NCBI GenBank assembly: GCA_020833255.1
Contig: JAJHQR010000004.1
Span: 1 to 45,639, forward strand
Length of the DNA stretch: 45,639 nt
Source of the DNA: Desulfurococcaceae archaeon
GTDB taxonomy: Archaea; Thermoproteota; Thermoprotei_A; Sulfolobales; NBVN01
Direction of reading: 5' to 3'
Below the pieces are notes generated by a model that was given only the letters and a program-made list of their open reading frames with translations, was not told where the DNA came from and searched no databases. A program made the position numbers and the translations under genes. Shown piece by piece: positions 28,570 to 37,106 of the stretch. The first letter of the stretch is position 1. Every line of letters begins with the position of its first letter.

Positions 28570-29694
28570 TTAGAGAGGGCATCTAACGACGTCGTGTGAG
28601 TAAGGGCATGAAGCGCATGTGGGGGTATTACCCCAGCAATCGGATTCGTTGCTTGTCGTTATGTAGCAATACTCCCGCAAGCCGCACTCAAAGCATGAAG
28701 GCATCTTAAAGAAGTACACGTTCATCCTGAACTTAACGTACTCCTGCTTCCTCCATATGTCTAGTAGGTGTTCCTTAGTTAAGTTACCGAAAATCACTTC
28801 CTTAATGGTTCTAGTCACTGAAGCGAAGTTTGAAACCCATGAATGCGCGTACTGTATGCATGGAGCTACGGAGCCGTCAAATCTTATGAAGCAAGCGTTC
28901 TTCGAGACGAAAGGACAGCTCCTCTCCGCTGTGTGGTGGAAGTTTGGTAGCGAGATCTTACCCCCTGAAGCGAAGACACGCTTCGCTAGCTTATCCCTAA
29001 GCTCGTTGATGATGGCCGAGCACTCGGTCTCGCCATAGCATGAAAGCTTTCTCTCTAGCTCCTTAGTTAGCGGGATCACGTTTGAGACAACCGCTTGGTT
29101 AGCGCCCACCTTCTTAACGTACTCAGGTAGTTCAAGAAGGTCGTGAACGTTAAGCTTGGTTAGAGTGAACTGTAGGTAGATCTCGGGCTTGAAGGAATTG
29201 CCCGCAAGCTTAAGCTCCTTTAACCTAATGAGACCCTCGGAAACTCTTGAGAGAACACCGCCCCTCCTTATCAGCTTGTAAACCTCCTCACTAACACCGT
29301 CGACACTCACGTATATCTCGTCAACACCGACCCGGAATAACTCGTCGACGTAGTCTGGCAACAGGTATCCGTTAGTGTTAAGCAATACCTTAAAACCTCT
29401 CCCCTTAGCTAAGGAAATAAAATCCATTATTTCCGGGTGTGTGAGCGGCTCACCCCACCCGGAGAAAGAAATTTTCTCCACCCCTGAGGCCTCAGCTTCC
29501 CTGAGAACACGTTTGAAAACTTCTGCCTCCATGACTTTATTGATGTCGTGATTCAGCATACTCCTCCTGAAGCAGTGGATACAGTCATAGTTGCAGGAAG
29601 TAGTTACCTCAACCATTACCTCCCTCGGATTGCTATCAACGTACTCAAGAAACCACTCACCAATTTTTTGTGTGTACGTCCCCACCAAACACAC
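28570..29694 (-). CDS. Radical SAM/SPASM protein, likely AOR-associated maturation factor
   Basis: CNYDCIHC radical SAM motif, C-terminal Cys-rich SPASM-like CFECGLREYC...CASC, divergent to the AOR gene. Confidence 0.85.
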   Translation of the reverse strand: MCLVGTYTQKIGEWFLEYVDSNPREVMVEVTTSCNYDCIHCFRRSMLNHDINKVMEAEVFKRVLREAEASGVEKISFSGWGEPLTHPEIMDFISLAKGRGFKVLLNTNGYLLPDYVDELFRVGVDEIYVSVDGVSEEVYKLIRRGGVLSRVSEGLIRLKELKLAGNSFKPEIYLQFTLTKLNVHDLLELPEYVKKVGANQAVVSNVIPLTKELERKLSCYGETECSAIINELRDKLAKRVFASGGKISLPNFHHTAERSCPFVSKNACFIRFDGSVAPCIQYAHSWVSNFASVTRTIKEVIFGNLTKEHLLDIWRKQEYVKFRMNVYFFKMPSCFECGLREYCYITTSNESDCWGNTPTCASCPYSHDVVRCPL

Positions 29695-29848
29695 CCTACC
29701 TAATTTGAGTGATTTTAAGGTTTTATTTATTGTGGGAGATCACGCAACGATAAACAATGAAAATCTTTTGTTTCTAGACATCTTATCGCGAGCTAAGTCT
29801 TTATGGTTAGGGAAGAGTCTTTATTTATTGTTTTATTGAATTTCTTAT

Positions 29849-29876
29849 GCAGTAAAAATTTATAAGGGTTTACTGC
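29849..29876 (+). promoter_or_regulatory. Inverted repeat flanking TATA box of AOR gene (candidate operator)
   Basis: GCAGTAAA (29849-29856) - aatttataaggg - TTTACTGC (29869-29876), perfect 8-bp arms around an AATTTATAAG TATA element. Confidence 0.6.
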
Positions 29877-29886
29877 GTATATCTTA

Positions 29887-31788
29887 ATGCAGGTGTTCTC
29901 AGTGTTAGGAGGTTATATGGGTAGGTTAGCGAGAGTTGATCTTAGGACTGGTAGGGTAAGGTATGAGTTCCCGCCTGAGGAAGTGCTTAAGAAGTGGATT
30001 GGTGGTAGGGGGCTAGGCGTTTACTTAGCTCTTAAGGAGATAGATCCTAAGGTTGACCCGCTATCCCCGGCTAACAAGGCTTACGTCATGACAGGTCCTT
30101 TAACGGGGGTTGCGGGAGTTCCTACTTCCGGTAGGTGGTGTTCAGTAACTAAGGCCCCGTTAACTAACACCATACATGACGCTCAGAGCGGTGGTAAGTT
30201 CGGTCCTGAGTTAAAGTTCGCGGGATTTGATGGCGTGATTTTAGAGGATGCTGCGGAAGACCCCGTCTATCTGTGGGTGCATGACGGGAAGGTCGATATC
30301 AGGTGTGCGAGGCATTTATGGGGTAAGGACGTACACGCTACGACGGATCTCATTAAGGAGGAGCTTAAGGCCGAGGTTGGTGACGAAGCTAAGAACATCA
30401 AGGTGTTAGCTATAGGTCCCGCCGGTGAGAACTTGGTGAGGATAGCGGCTTTACTGAACGACAAGTCTAGAGCGGCTGGGAGAGGAGGTCACGGCGCTGT
30501 ATGGGGTTCTAAGAAGATAAAGGCTATAGCCGCGTTAGGCCATGAGAAACCCAAGGTCGCTAAACCCGAGCTTTTCAGGGAAGCTGTCGTCGAAGCTATG
30601 GATAAACATAAGAAGAGCCCGGTAACGTCGGAAGCACTACCTAAGTACGGTACCGCGGTCTTGGTAAACATAATCAATAAGGCGGGCATATACCCGACAC
30701 GCAACTTCCAGACAGGCTACTTCCCTACAGCCGATAAAACCAGCGGTGAGGTAATAACTGAGAAGTACATGGATTGGGAGAAGTACAAGGAGGAGATTTG
30801 CTGGGGTTGCCCGATAGGATGCGCTAGGTATACTAGAGTCACTAAATCCCCGTTCAGCGGTGAGGGCGGGGGACCCGAGTACGAGACTACCTGGGCTTTC
30901 GGTGCTCAGACAGGGACGGATGACATAGAGGCTATAAGTAAGGCGAACTACCTGTGCAACGAGTTAGGTCTAGACACTATATCGATGGGACACACCATAG
31001 GTACGTTCATGGAGTTGGTTGAGAAGGGTAAGATACCGCCTGACCTCCTGAGAGGTCTCAACGTTAAGTGGGGCACGCCGGAAGCGATAGTGGAGTTGGT
31101 GTGGCGTACCGCCTACAGGTCCGGCGTAGGAGACGATCTCGCTGAAGGCGCTTTAAGACTCGCTACCAAATACGGAGCTCCTGAGCTAGCTATGGTTGTT
31201 AGAGGGCAGGAATTACCTGCTTACGACCCGAGAGGCGTTCAAGGCCATGGACTAGCTTACGCCACGAGTAACAGGGGAGGCTGCCACCTCAGAGCATACC
31301 TAATATCCCCCGAGATCTTAGGAGTTCCGGAACTGGTTGACAGGTTCTCGACTAAGGGTAAGGCAGCGTTAGTGAAGCACTTCCAAGACGTGTTCGCCGT
31401 CATAGACTCGCTAGTCCTCTGCAAGTTCAGCTCGTTCGCGATATGGGCTGACGACTACGCTAAGTTACTGAGCGCAGTGACTGGTGCGGACTTCACGGGC
31501 AAGGACCTGGAGAAGATAGGTGAGAGAATATACAACGCTGAGAGAGCTTTCAACGTACTCTCATTCGGTGACGGCAGAGCTTACGACACACTACCTAAGA
31601 GACTTCTAGAGGAGCCCATGCCTGAAGGACCTAGCAAAGGGTACGTAGTCAAACTACATGAAATGCTCGACGAATACTACAGCCTGAGAGGGTGGATAGA
31701 CGGACGCCCAACCAAAGCAAAACTAGAGGAACTAGACCTTAAATGGATCGCTTACAGACTAGAGGAAGAGAAACTCTTACCAGGCTAA
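29887..31788 (+). CDS. aor: Aldehyde:ferredoxin oxidoreductase family tungstoenzyme
   Basis: YMGRLARVDLRTGRVRYE, GRGLGVYLA, GPLTGVAGVPTSGRW, CWGCPIGCARYTRV Fe4S4 motif, YDPRGVQGHGLAYATSNRGGCH. ATG at 29917 with GGAGG upstream is an alternative start. Confidence 0.96.
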   Translation: MQVFSVLGGYMGRLARVDLRTGRVRYEFPPEEVLKKWIGGRGLGVYLALKEIDPKVDPLSPANKAYVMTGPLTGVAGVPTSGRWCSVTKAPLTNTIHDAQSGGKFGPELKFAGFDGVILEDAAEDPVYLWVHDGKVDIRCARHLWGKDVHATTDLIKEELKAEVGDEAKNIKVLAIGPAGENLVRIAALLNDKSRAAGRGGHGAVWGSKKIKAIAALGHEKPKVAKPELFREAVVEAMDKHKKSPVTSEALPKYGTAVLVNIINKAGIYPTRNFQTGYFPTADKTSGEVITEKYMDWEKYKEEICWGCPIGCARYTRVTKSPFSGEGGGPEYETTWAFGAQTGTDDIEAISKANYLCNELGLDTISMGHTIGTFMELVEKGKIPPDLLRGLNVKWGTPEAIVELVWRTAYRSGVGDDLAEGALRLATKYGAPELAMVVRGQELPAYDPRGVQGHGLAYATSNRGGCHLRAYLISPEILGVPELVDRFSTKGKAALVKHFQDVFAVIDSLVLCKFSSFAIWADDYAKLLSAVTGADFTGKDLEKIGERIYNAERAFNVLSFGDGRAYDTLPKRLLEEPMPEGPSKGYVVKLHEMLDEYYSLRGWIDGRPTKAKLEELDLKWIAYRLEEEKLLPG

Positions 31789-31911
31789 CGAGCCGTAAAA
31801 ACAACCTATTTTTTAAATAAAACTGGGATCTCTATCTAAAGAGATTCTTAACAATAATAAGCTATCTCGCGAGAAACAGTAAATTTTAGATTTTGTAAGT
31901 AGTTAACTGAG

Positions 31912-32331
31912 GTGTTGGTTTTGAGGATATACTCTGAGGAAGTAAGTGTTAAGACGGAGAGGAGGTTTCAGGTAGTTAACATAACGGGGTATGTTGAGGA
32001 GGTTGTTCGTAGGAGTAAGATTGTTGAGGGGTTTTGCTTAATCTTCGTCCCGCACGCTACTGCGGCTTTAATAATAAACGAGTATGAGCCGAGGATAGTG
32101 AGTGATTACATTAAGTGGATTACGGAGGTCTTCAAACCCGGCGGTGGGTGGAGGCATGACGAGATAGACGATAATGCTCACGCACACATAGCGTCGAGCG
32201 TCATAGGGACTAACAGGTTTATGCCGGTGAGGGGAGGTTCCCTGGTCAGGGGTGCGTGGCAGGAAGTGATGTTGGTCGAGTTAGACGGTCCTAGAACGAG
32301 GAGGGTTCTTATTCAGGTAGTGGGTGAATGA
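31912..32331 (+). CDS. YjbQ/UPF0047 family (secondary thiamine-phosphate synthase-like)
   Basis: FCLIFVPHATAALIINEYEP...DDNAHAHIASSVIGTNRFMPVRGGSLVRGAWQEVMLVELDGPRTRRVLIQVVGE. Confidence 0.92.
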   Translation: MLVLRIYSEEVSVKTERRFQVVNITGYVEEVVRRSKIVEGFCLIFVPHATAALIINEYEPRIVSDYIKWITEVFKPGGGWRHDEIDDNAHAHIASSVIGTNRFMPVRGGSLVRGAWQEVMLVELDGPRTRRVLIQVVGE

Positions 32332-33110
32332 ACACAGCGCTTTTTATTTTACCACTTACTCATCAATTGAATGGGTATGACGCCTTGAGCGAGGATTTTG
32401 AGAGGTACTTGAGGCAGCTAGAGATGCTCGGTCTCGAAGGGCAGAGGAGGCTACGTAAAGCCAGGGTCGTCATAGCCGGGGTGGGGGGTTTAGGGTCCGT
32501 GGTATCCATGTATTTAGTTGCGGCCGGCGTCGGGCGCGTGATCTTGTTCGATAGCGGCACCCTAGAACTCAACAACCTTAACAGGCAGATAATCTACACC
32601 GAGGAAGACTTAGGAACCTATAAAGTCGCCGCGGCGGTGAAGAGGCTTAAGAAACTTAATAGTGAGGTGGAGGTTATCGGGTACGCGGAAGACGTTAGAT
32701 CAAGCAGGTTTAGGGAGGAGGTGAGTAACGCGGATCTAATAATTGATTGCCTCGATAACTGGGTCTCCAGGATCGCGGTGGATAAGGTCTCGTGGGAGTT
32801 GAGGAAACCCTTAATACATGGGGGTATCTCGGAATTTTACGGTCAAGTAACCACGGTGGTTCCCGGGATCACGAAATGTCTTAGGTGTATCTTGAACCTG
32901 GATGAGGAGAAGTTAAGCACTTCACCAGAGAGACCTCCTCAAGTCATAGGACCTACCCCGGGCGTTGTAGGATCTATTGAGGCGGCTGAAGCAATAAAGC
33001 TAATCACCGGCGTGGGCGAGCTACTGACTAACAAGCTCTTGATAATAGATTTGAAGAGGCATGATTTCACACTACTTAAACTGAGCGTGAGCGACGAGTG
33101 CCAATGCTAG
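32328..33110 (+). CDS. ThiF/MoeB/HesA-family E1-like adenylyltransferase
   Basis: VVIAGVGGLGSVVSMYLVAAGVGRVILFDSGTLELNNLNRQIIY; CLRC; PGVVGSIEAAEAIKLI. N-terminal start uncertain. Confidence 0.9.
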   Translation: MNTALFILPLTHQLNGYDALSEDFERYLRQLEMLGLEGQRRLRKARVVIAGVGGLGSVVSMYLVAAGVGRVILFDSGTLELNNLNRQIIYTEEDLGTYKVAAAVKRLKKLNSEVEVIGYAEDVRSSRFREEVSNADLIIDCLDNWVSRIAVDKVSWELRKPLIHGGISEFYGQVTTVVPGITKCLRCILNLDEEKLSTSPERPPQVIGPTPGVVGSIEAAEAIKLITGVGELLTNKLLIIDLKRHDFTLLKLSVSDECQC

Positions 33111-33850
33111 TGAGCGGTGGGAGGAGGCACGAAGCCTCTCTAAACGAGCCCGGCTTGATCGCTAAGGTACTTGATATTCTCAGCGTGTGGGGTCGGGAAA
33201 ACCTTGGAAGGCTTGGTTGGCTTGTTTCAGACCCGTACTCATACGAGTGGTGGGGTGGTTTTAAAGACCCTTTCGAGATAGGTGTCTCAGCCATACTAGT
33301 ACAGCTCAGTAGGTGGGAAGCCGTTGACAAAGCTATCACCAGGTTAAGAGAAAACAAGTTGCTTGATCCCTACGTATTGGCTGAGGCACCGCAAGACATG
33401 ATTAAGGAATTGATTAAGGGTGTAGGGTTTCATGAGAGTAAATCAAGAACTTTGAAGGAATTCTCAATACTCGTGGTTAGGAGGGGTGGGTGGGGAGCTT
33501 TCATCAACAGAGACTTAAACGAGGTGAGGAACGACTTAATCAAGATTAAGGGGATTGGCTACGAGACAGCGGACACCATACTCTTGTTCGCCGGGAATAA
33601 GCTCGTGCTACCTGTGTCTAGACTAGCTAGGCGCGTGCTGAGCAGGGTAGGCGTCAACCTACCTGCTAGTTACGTGAGAGCGCAACAGATGCTTGAGAAA
33701 CTGATTCCAGAAGATCTCGGTAGTTATAAGCTATTCCACGCCACCTTAGTATCCATCTCGAAGAAATACTGCAGGAGTAAGAAACCGTTATGTGCTGAAT
33801 GCCCGTTACAAACGATATGCGGTTTCCCTACGAGAAATCTTAAGACCTGA
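33098..33850 (+). CDS. Endonuclease III-like HhH-GPD DNA glycosylase/AP lyase with 4Fe-4S cluster
   Basis: LIKIKGIGYETADTILLFAGNKLVLPV HhH region and Cx6Cx2Cx5C (CRSKKPLCAECPLQTIC). Confidence 0.9.
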   Translation: MPMLVSGGRRHEASLNEPGLIAKVLDILSVWGRENLGRLGWLVSDPYSYEWWGGFKDPFEIGVSAILVQLSRWEAVDKAITRLRENKLLDPYVLAEAPQDMIKELIKGVGFHESKSRTLKEFSILVVRRGGWGAFINRDLNEVRNDLIKIKGIGYETADTILLFAGNKLVLPVSRLARRVLSRVGVNLPASYVRAQQMLEKLIPEDLGSYKLFHATLVSISKKYCRSKKPLCAECPLQTICGFPTRNLKT

Positions 33851-33851
33851 C

Positions 33852-35216
33852 CTACCTTCGAGGCTTTAAGGGAACGTAGGAACCCCTGAATTCCGGGAGG
33901 ATCATCTCCCTATCTCTCAAGACTAGCTTACCGTTAATTATGACGTGCCGCGGCCAGCCACACAACTCAAGTCCTTCGAAGGGGGTCCAGTCAACCTTGT
34001 GGTGGAGTTTACTTGCTGACACGCTGAAGCAGAGGTTAGGGTCTACCAAGGCTATGTCCGCGTCGGAGCCCACGCTCAGAGACCCCTTACTCGGGTAAAT
34101 ACCCGCTATCCTGGCGGGGTTTTTCGATGTGATCTCCACGTACCTCTCCAAGGTTAAGAGTCCTGACTTCCTAACCCCTAAAGTGAAGACTAGCGGTAGC
34201 ATGACTTCAAGGTTAGGTATCCCTCCCCAAGCATCCCAAACGTTGACTTCCTTCTCAGCCTTAGTTGAGGGAGCGTTATCTGAGGCTACCGCGTCAACAG
34301 AGCCTGAGGCAAGACCCCTCCACAGAGCCCTCACGTCATCACGTCGCTTAAGCGTGGGAGCAAGCTTAAGATAATTACCTAGTTTTGAGACGTCCTCTTT
34401 AGTGAAGTAGAGGTGGTGAGGGGTTGTCTCTACAGTTAGGTAAACCCCGTTTAAACGGGATTTCTCGACCTCCCGTAAGCCCTCGGCAGACGATAGATGA
34501 GCTATGTGTATGCCGTGCTTAAGACCCAGGAATCCGGCCACGTCGGCCACCCTCCTTATAGCCATGGCCTCAGCGATCGCCGGGCGTGACTCATGGTAAG
34601 ACACCGGGTCATTCATCCCGGATTCCTTAAACTCTCTAGTTAGGTATTCGGTTATGGCGTCATCCTCGGCGTGAACTATGAGTGTACCTCCCCTACCGAC
34701 CACAGACCTCACGACTTTAGTGAGCCCCTCATCACTCCTAGGCCTGAAAGGCTTGCAAGTAAAGACCTTGAATAAGTTAACTCCTAGGGATTGAAGCAAC
34801 TCTACTGAGGAAGCGTTGTCCTCGTTCATCATCCCGGCAATCACGCCGAAATTCACTAGAGACTCTTTCAGCCCTGCCTCATACTTAGCCTTGAAGCTCT
34901 CCTCGTCCTCAACATACATCCTCAGAGGCATATCGAAAAACGTGGTCACACCACCGTATAATGCGGCCTCACTACCGCTCCTGAAGTCTTCGTGATGTAG
35001 GTATTGGGGGTCGTGAACGTGTGCATGGATATCTATCCCTCCAGGCAGTGCTAGAAGCCCCCCACCCTCCAACACCTCGTCGTACCCGCTTGACGGCACA
35101 GACTTCCCGATATACACGATCTTGCCGTCCTCGATCACTAGAGAGGCTTCCACCAGTTCGTTACCGCCTACAACAAGCCTCACGTTCCTTACCAACATCA
35201 AGTCAATCACCAACAA
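33852..35216 (-). CDS. Dihydroorotase/allantoinase-like cyclic amidohydrolase
   Basis: LPGGIDIHAHVHDPQYLHHEDFRSGSEAALYGGVTTFFDMP; IHIAHLSSAEGL; ASDNAPSTKAEK. Confidence 0.87.
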   Translation of the reverse strand: MLVIDLMLVRNVRLVVGGNELVEASLVIEDGKIVYIGKSVPSSGYDEVLEGGGLLALPGGIDIHAHVHDPQYLHHEDFRSGSEAALYGGVTTFFDMPLRMYVEDEESFKAKYEAGLKESLVNFGVIAGMMNEDNASSVELLQSLGVNLFKVFTCKPFRPRSDEGLTKVVRSVVGRGGTLIVHAEDDAITEYLTREFKESGMNDPVSYHESRPAIAEAMAIRRVADVAGFLGLKHGIHIAHLSSAEGLREVEKSRLNGVYLTVETTPHHLYFTKEDVSKLGNYLKLAPTLKRRDDVRALWRGLASGSVDAVASDNAPSTKAEKEVNVWDAWGGIPNLEVMLPLVFTLGVRKSGLLTLERYVEITSKNPARIAGIYPSKGSLSVGSDADIALVDPNLCFSVSASKLHHKVDWTPFEGLELCGWPRHVIINGKLVLRDREMILPEFRGSYVPLKPRR

Positions 35217-37023
35217 CCTCTAAGACCGGGTTCACCAGGGTTCCCCTCATCACGTCAAAAAGTCCTTGCTCGGTAATCCTGATCTCAGGTATTACCGGTA
35301 GTGGGAGTAAGGATATCGTCATGAACGCGGCGTGGAAATTCATCCCTAAGTACTCACAAGCCTTCGTGAAGTTCTTAACGCTCACGTAAACCTCCTCGAA
35401 CGGCTTATCTGATACGAGGCCTGCTATAGGTAGCTCAACAACCCCTAAGACCCTGTCGTTGAGGACCGCCACAAGACCTCCCCCAACCCTAGTTAATTCC
35501 TTAACCGCTAAACACATCTCCTCAGGCGATTTACCTATAACTATTATGTTGTGGACGTCGTGCGCTATCGTTTGAGCAACCGCACCCCTAAGGATCCCCA
35601 ACCCTTTAACCACGCCTAAGCCCAGCCTGCCTGTAGAGTGGTGTCTATCTATTACCGCGACGTACGTGTGGTCCGTTGCGGGCGGTAGTGTTAGGTAGCC
35701 GTCCACCACCAAGAACTCATCGATTTCCGCCTTCGTTATGGCCTTACCTAAAACAGCTTTTATGGTTAAGTACTTAACGCGGCCTCTCCTCCCGGGGATC
35801 TTGATTCTGAAGTCTTCGGGTGTGAAGGCCTTACCTGTTCTTATAGTCTCGTAGAAATGTTTGGGGTACTCGTAAGTCTTGGTAGTGCCTAAGTAACGCC
35901 CCTCACTAACCACTAACTCCCCGTTAACTATTACTGCCTGCACTTGGAACGACCTGAAATTCTTCAGTAACACTACGTCAGCTAACCTCCCGGGGTTGAT
36001 GGAGCCTAACTCATTAATGCCTAGGTATTCGGCCGCGTTTATGGTAGCCATCTGAACAGACGTTATAGGGTCTATCCCTAAAGAAACAGCCTTTCTCAAA
36101 ATCCTGTTCATGTGACCCGACTCAACCAGATCAGTGACTTCTAAGTCATCGCTTGAGAAACTCAAATACCTGGTGTTTATCCTCATGTAGGTCAGTATCT
36201 TAGATAACTCCTCTAAATCCCTCCAAGCACTCCCCTCCCTAACCAGTATCCTCATACCGCTCCTCAACTTACTGAGTGCCTCATCCATGAACACGGACTC
36301 GTGATCTCCTCTAATCCCTACGGCCGCGTAAGGGATTAACATGTCCTCAGGTAGTTGGGGCGCGTGGCCGTCAACTATCTTCCCTGAAGTCAGCGCGGAA
36401 GATATCTTCTCAAGCATCTCCTCGTCCCCGTTAATGACTGAGAGGAAGTCCATCACCTCCCCTAAACCAATCACTTCCTTGTAGTCGAGGAGCTCCCTCA
36501 CCTCATTAAGCGTTATCTCAGAACCCTTCGTCAGACCTGACTTGATTGGAGGGACGCAGGAAGGTGCGTAGAAGAACAGACGTAGAGGCGTGTACCTAGA
36601 TTCCTCGATGAAAGCTTTAACCCCTTCAACCCCTAACACGTTAGCTATTTCATGAGGGTCTGCAGCGACTGTGGTCGTTCCGTTCATCAGCGCTAACTTA
36701 CCGAACTCAGTCACTCTCAGCAGTGACGACTCTATGTGTACGTGAGGGTCTATGAAGCCCGGCGTCACCACCTCACTGGAGGAAGCGTCGATGATTAAGG
36801 TGTCAGGACCTCTATACTTATCCGCGTCGAAGTAACCCACCCTCACCACGTAGTTACGCCACACAGCTATGTTGACCTTCTCCCTTATATCACCTAATAT
36901 CACGTCGACTAGGTTAGCGTTCTTGATTATGATATCTGATTTCAACTCACCCCTCGCAGCCAGAACAATACCCCTCAATTCCTTTAACGTGTATTCTCTC
37001 CTCAACAACTTACCTGACAACAT
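35203..37023 (-). CDS. ade: Adenine deaminase
   Basis: VTPGFIDPHVHIESSLL, GTTTVAADPHEIANVLG, DGHAPQ, SSDDLE, GGGLVAVLNDRVLGVVELPIAGL. Confidence 0.93.
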   Translation of the reverse strand: MLSGKLLRREYTLKELRGIVLAARGELKSDIIIKNANLVDVILGDIREKVNIAVWRNYVVRVGYFDADKYRGPDTLIIDASSSEVVTPGFIDPHVHIESSLLRVTEFGKLALMNGTTTVAADPHEIANVLGVEGVKAFIEESRYTPLRLFFYAPSCVPPIKSGLTKGSEITLNEVRELLDYKEVIGLGEVMDFLSVINGDEEMLEKISSALTSGKIVDGHAPQLPEDMLIPYAAVGIRGDHESVFMDEALSKLRSGMRILVREGSAWRDLEELSKILTYMRINTRYLSFSSDDLEVTDLVESGHMNRILRKAVSLGIDPITSVQMATINAAEYLGINELGSINPGRLADVVLLKNFRSFQVQAVIVNGELVVSEGRYLGTTKTYEYPKHFYETIRTGKAFTPEDFRIKIPGRRGRVKYLTIKAVLGKAITKAEIDEFLVVDGYLTLPPATDHTYVAVIDRHHSTGRLGLGVVKGLGILRGAVAQTIAHDVHNIIVIGKSPEEMCLAVKELTRVGGGLVAVLNDRVLGVVELPIAGLVSDKPFEEVYVSVKNFTKACEYLGMNFHAAFMTISLLPLPVIPEIRITEQGLFDVMRGTLVNPVLEVVGD

Positions 37024-37106
37024 AAACCAACACTTCTTAATTTTTAATGTAGTTCAATCAATTAATAAATATTAATAAACGTGCCGCTTTTAACGTAGGT
37101 GATTGT

